Shown piece by piece: positions 5,472 to 6,261 of a stretch of 6,261 nucleotides of DNA. Every line of letters starts with the position of its first letter. Position 1 is the stretch's first letter. The stretch lies in assembly GCA_964537965.1 (NCBI GenBank), contig CAZIDB010000262.1:1-6261 (forward strand). The letters are read 5' to 3'. The notes below the pieces were generated by a model. The model was not told where the DNA came from, searched no databases, and saw only the letters and a list, made by a program, of their open reading frames with translations. The stretch is from SURF-24 sp964537965. Its GTDB lineage: Bacteria; Bacteroidota; Ignavibacteria; Ignavibacteriales; SURF-24. The position numbers and the translations under genes are program-made.

Positions 5472-6261
5472 ATGTACGTAATCGGATTAGACCTTGGCGG
5501 GACAAAACTTTCCGGAGCAATTTTTAAAGAAGACGGCACAATTGTTAAACAGGATTTTCTTCCTCTTGAAAAAAGGCAGGGAAAGGAAGTTGGTGATCTT
5601 ATAAATAAACTTGTACAAGATTTCCTTTCTTATTCTGACGAGAATAAAATTGCAGTATCTTCTATCGGTATTTGTGTTCCCGGTATTGCTTACAGGAATG
5701 GAAATGTCTGGGCACCTAATATTCCGGGTTGGGATAATTATCCATTGCTTGAAGAAATAAATTCAGTTGTAAAAGAAAAAAATATAAAAGTAAAAATAGA
5801 CAGCGACCGCGCTTGTTATATACTTGGAGAGGTATGGCAGGGTTCTGCAAAAGGTTGTAAAGACGCTATCTTTCTTGCAGTAGGAACTGGAATTGGCGCA
5901 GGAATTCTGATAGATGGAAAGGTAATGCGCGGTTCAAATGATATTGCCGGAGCAATAGGGTGGCTTGCACTTGACCGGCCTTTTGAACAAAAATATGTAA
6001 GCTGCGGCTGTTTTGAATATCACGCTTCGGGAGAAGGGCTGGCAAAAGTTGCAAAAGAACTGGCAGCACAAAATCCAAAAGGAATTTTATCATCGAAAAA
6101 TATTGATGAACTGACTGCGCGTGATGTGTTTAGTGCGTATGAAGAGAATGATAAAAACGCGATAGACACAATCAACCAGGCAATTGAATTCTGGGGAATG
6201 ACGGTTGCCAATTTAGTAAGTCTGTTCAACCCGGAAAAAATAATTTTTGGCGGCGGAGTGT
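5472..6261 (+). CDS. ROK-family sugar kinase, C-terminus cut by window edge
   Basis: The frame from the ATG at 5472 is open to the right edge: 263 codons, about 50 short of the expected length. Unlike its upstream paralogue it keeps the phosphate-binding motif DLGGTKLSGA (7-16) and the catalytic Asp, Asp112 in IDSDRA (109-114), so it should be an ATP-dependent kinase. Other landmarks are GICVPGIAY (66-74), WAPNIPGW (80-87), ILGE (117-120), LAVGTGIGAGILIDG (135-149) and the start of the second phosphate motif, IIFGGGV (257-263). Like the paralogue it has GAIGW (160-164) in place of the GEIGH sugar/zinc motif. The zinc cysteines are reduced to Cys178 and Cys180, the first two canonical positions being Gln173 and Tyr175. 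Glu182 after GC, a usual sugar contact, is retained. The substrate is therefore not predictable as glucose or N-acetyl sugars. Over aligned residues 80-169 I count 59 of 90 identities to the first copy, so the pair is a tandem duplication. Confidence 0.88.
   Translation, partial: MYVIGLDLGGTKLSGAIFKEDGTIVKQDFLPLEKRQGKEVGDLINKLVQDFLSYSDENKIAVSSIGICVPGIAYRNGNVWAPNIPGWDNYPLLEEINSVVKEKNIKVKIDSDRACYILGEVWQGSAKGCKDAIFLAVGTGIGAGILIDGKVMRGSNDIAGAIGWLALDRPFEQKYVSCGCFEYHASGEGLAKVAKELAAQNPKGILSSKNIDELTARDVFSAYEENDKNAIDTINQAIEFWGMTVANLVSLFNPEKIIFGGGV

Noticed and set aside
5866..6229. Two overlapping minus-strand frames inside the second ROK gene, one looking Leu-rich and membrane-like
   Set aside because: They are antisense to conserved ROK motifs; the hydrophobic look comes from reading the complement of Lys- and Glu-rich codons.
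1..6261. A novel multi-gene defence or mobile system
   Set aside because: Apart from HicBA there are no nucleases, helicases, transposases, integrases, phage genes or repeats; the remaining genes are envelope and sugar-kinase families.

Overview
The window looks like a piece of an AT-rich chromosome from the Bacteroidota/Ignavibacteriota side of the FCB group. This rests on the family mix: an S46 dipeptidyl-peptidase, small beta-barrel outer-membrane proteins with short MKK/MSK signal peptides, a stand-alone PspC domain and ROK sugar kinases. Several genes have recognisable GGAG-type ribosome binding sites and one appears to start with TTG, which fits Ignavibacteria-like lineages slightly better than classical Bacteroidia. 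The lineage is an inference; there is no rRNA or other marker gene here.

Layout. (1) 1-557, minus strand: an outer-membrane beta-barrel protein cut by the left edge. (2) 558-784: a divergent intergenic region with a promoter candidate for the next gene. (3) 785-2929, plus: a complete S46 dipeptidyl-peptidase with an intact His/Asp/Ser triad, a probable lipoprotein signal and a DPP7-type glycine at the specificity position. (4) 2954-4135, minus: four tightly packed small genes, in transcription order pspC-domain protein, beta-barrel outer-membrane protein, hicB antitoxin, hicA toxin. pspC/OMP and hicB/hicA each overlap by 8 bases, and only 28 bases separate the OMP gene from hicB. (5) 4136-4309: a second divergent intergenic region. 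(6) 4310-5263 and 5472-6261, plus: two tandem paralogous ROK-family proteins, the second cut by the right edge.

How the parts work together. The left and middle are envelope-related: outer-membrane barrels, a secreted peptidase that would release dipeptides, and a PspC-type membrane protein. A HicBA toxin-antitoxin pair sits downstream of the PspC/OMP pair. The most unusual content is the ROK pair. The first copy has lost both the N-terminal phosphate-binding motif (DLGGTK became DLTSIS) and the catalytic Asp (now Asn113), while the rest of the fold is preserved. The second copy keeps both. Both copies lack the family's GEIGH sugar/zinc motif (they read GAIGW) and most of the zinc cysteines. 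This suggests a divergent ROK subfamily in which a probable pseudokinase is encoded next to a probable active kinase. I see no mobile element, CRISPR array, tRNA or rRNA, and no intergenic stretch longer than about 230 bases.
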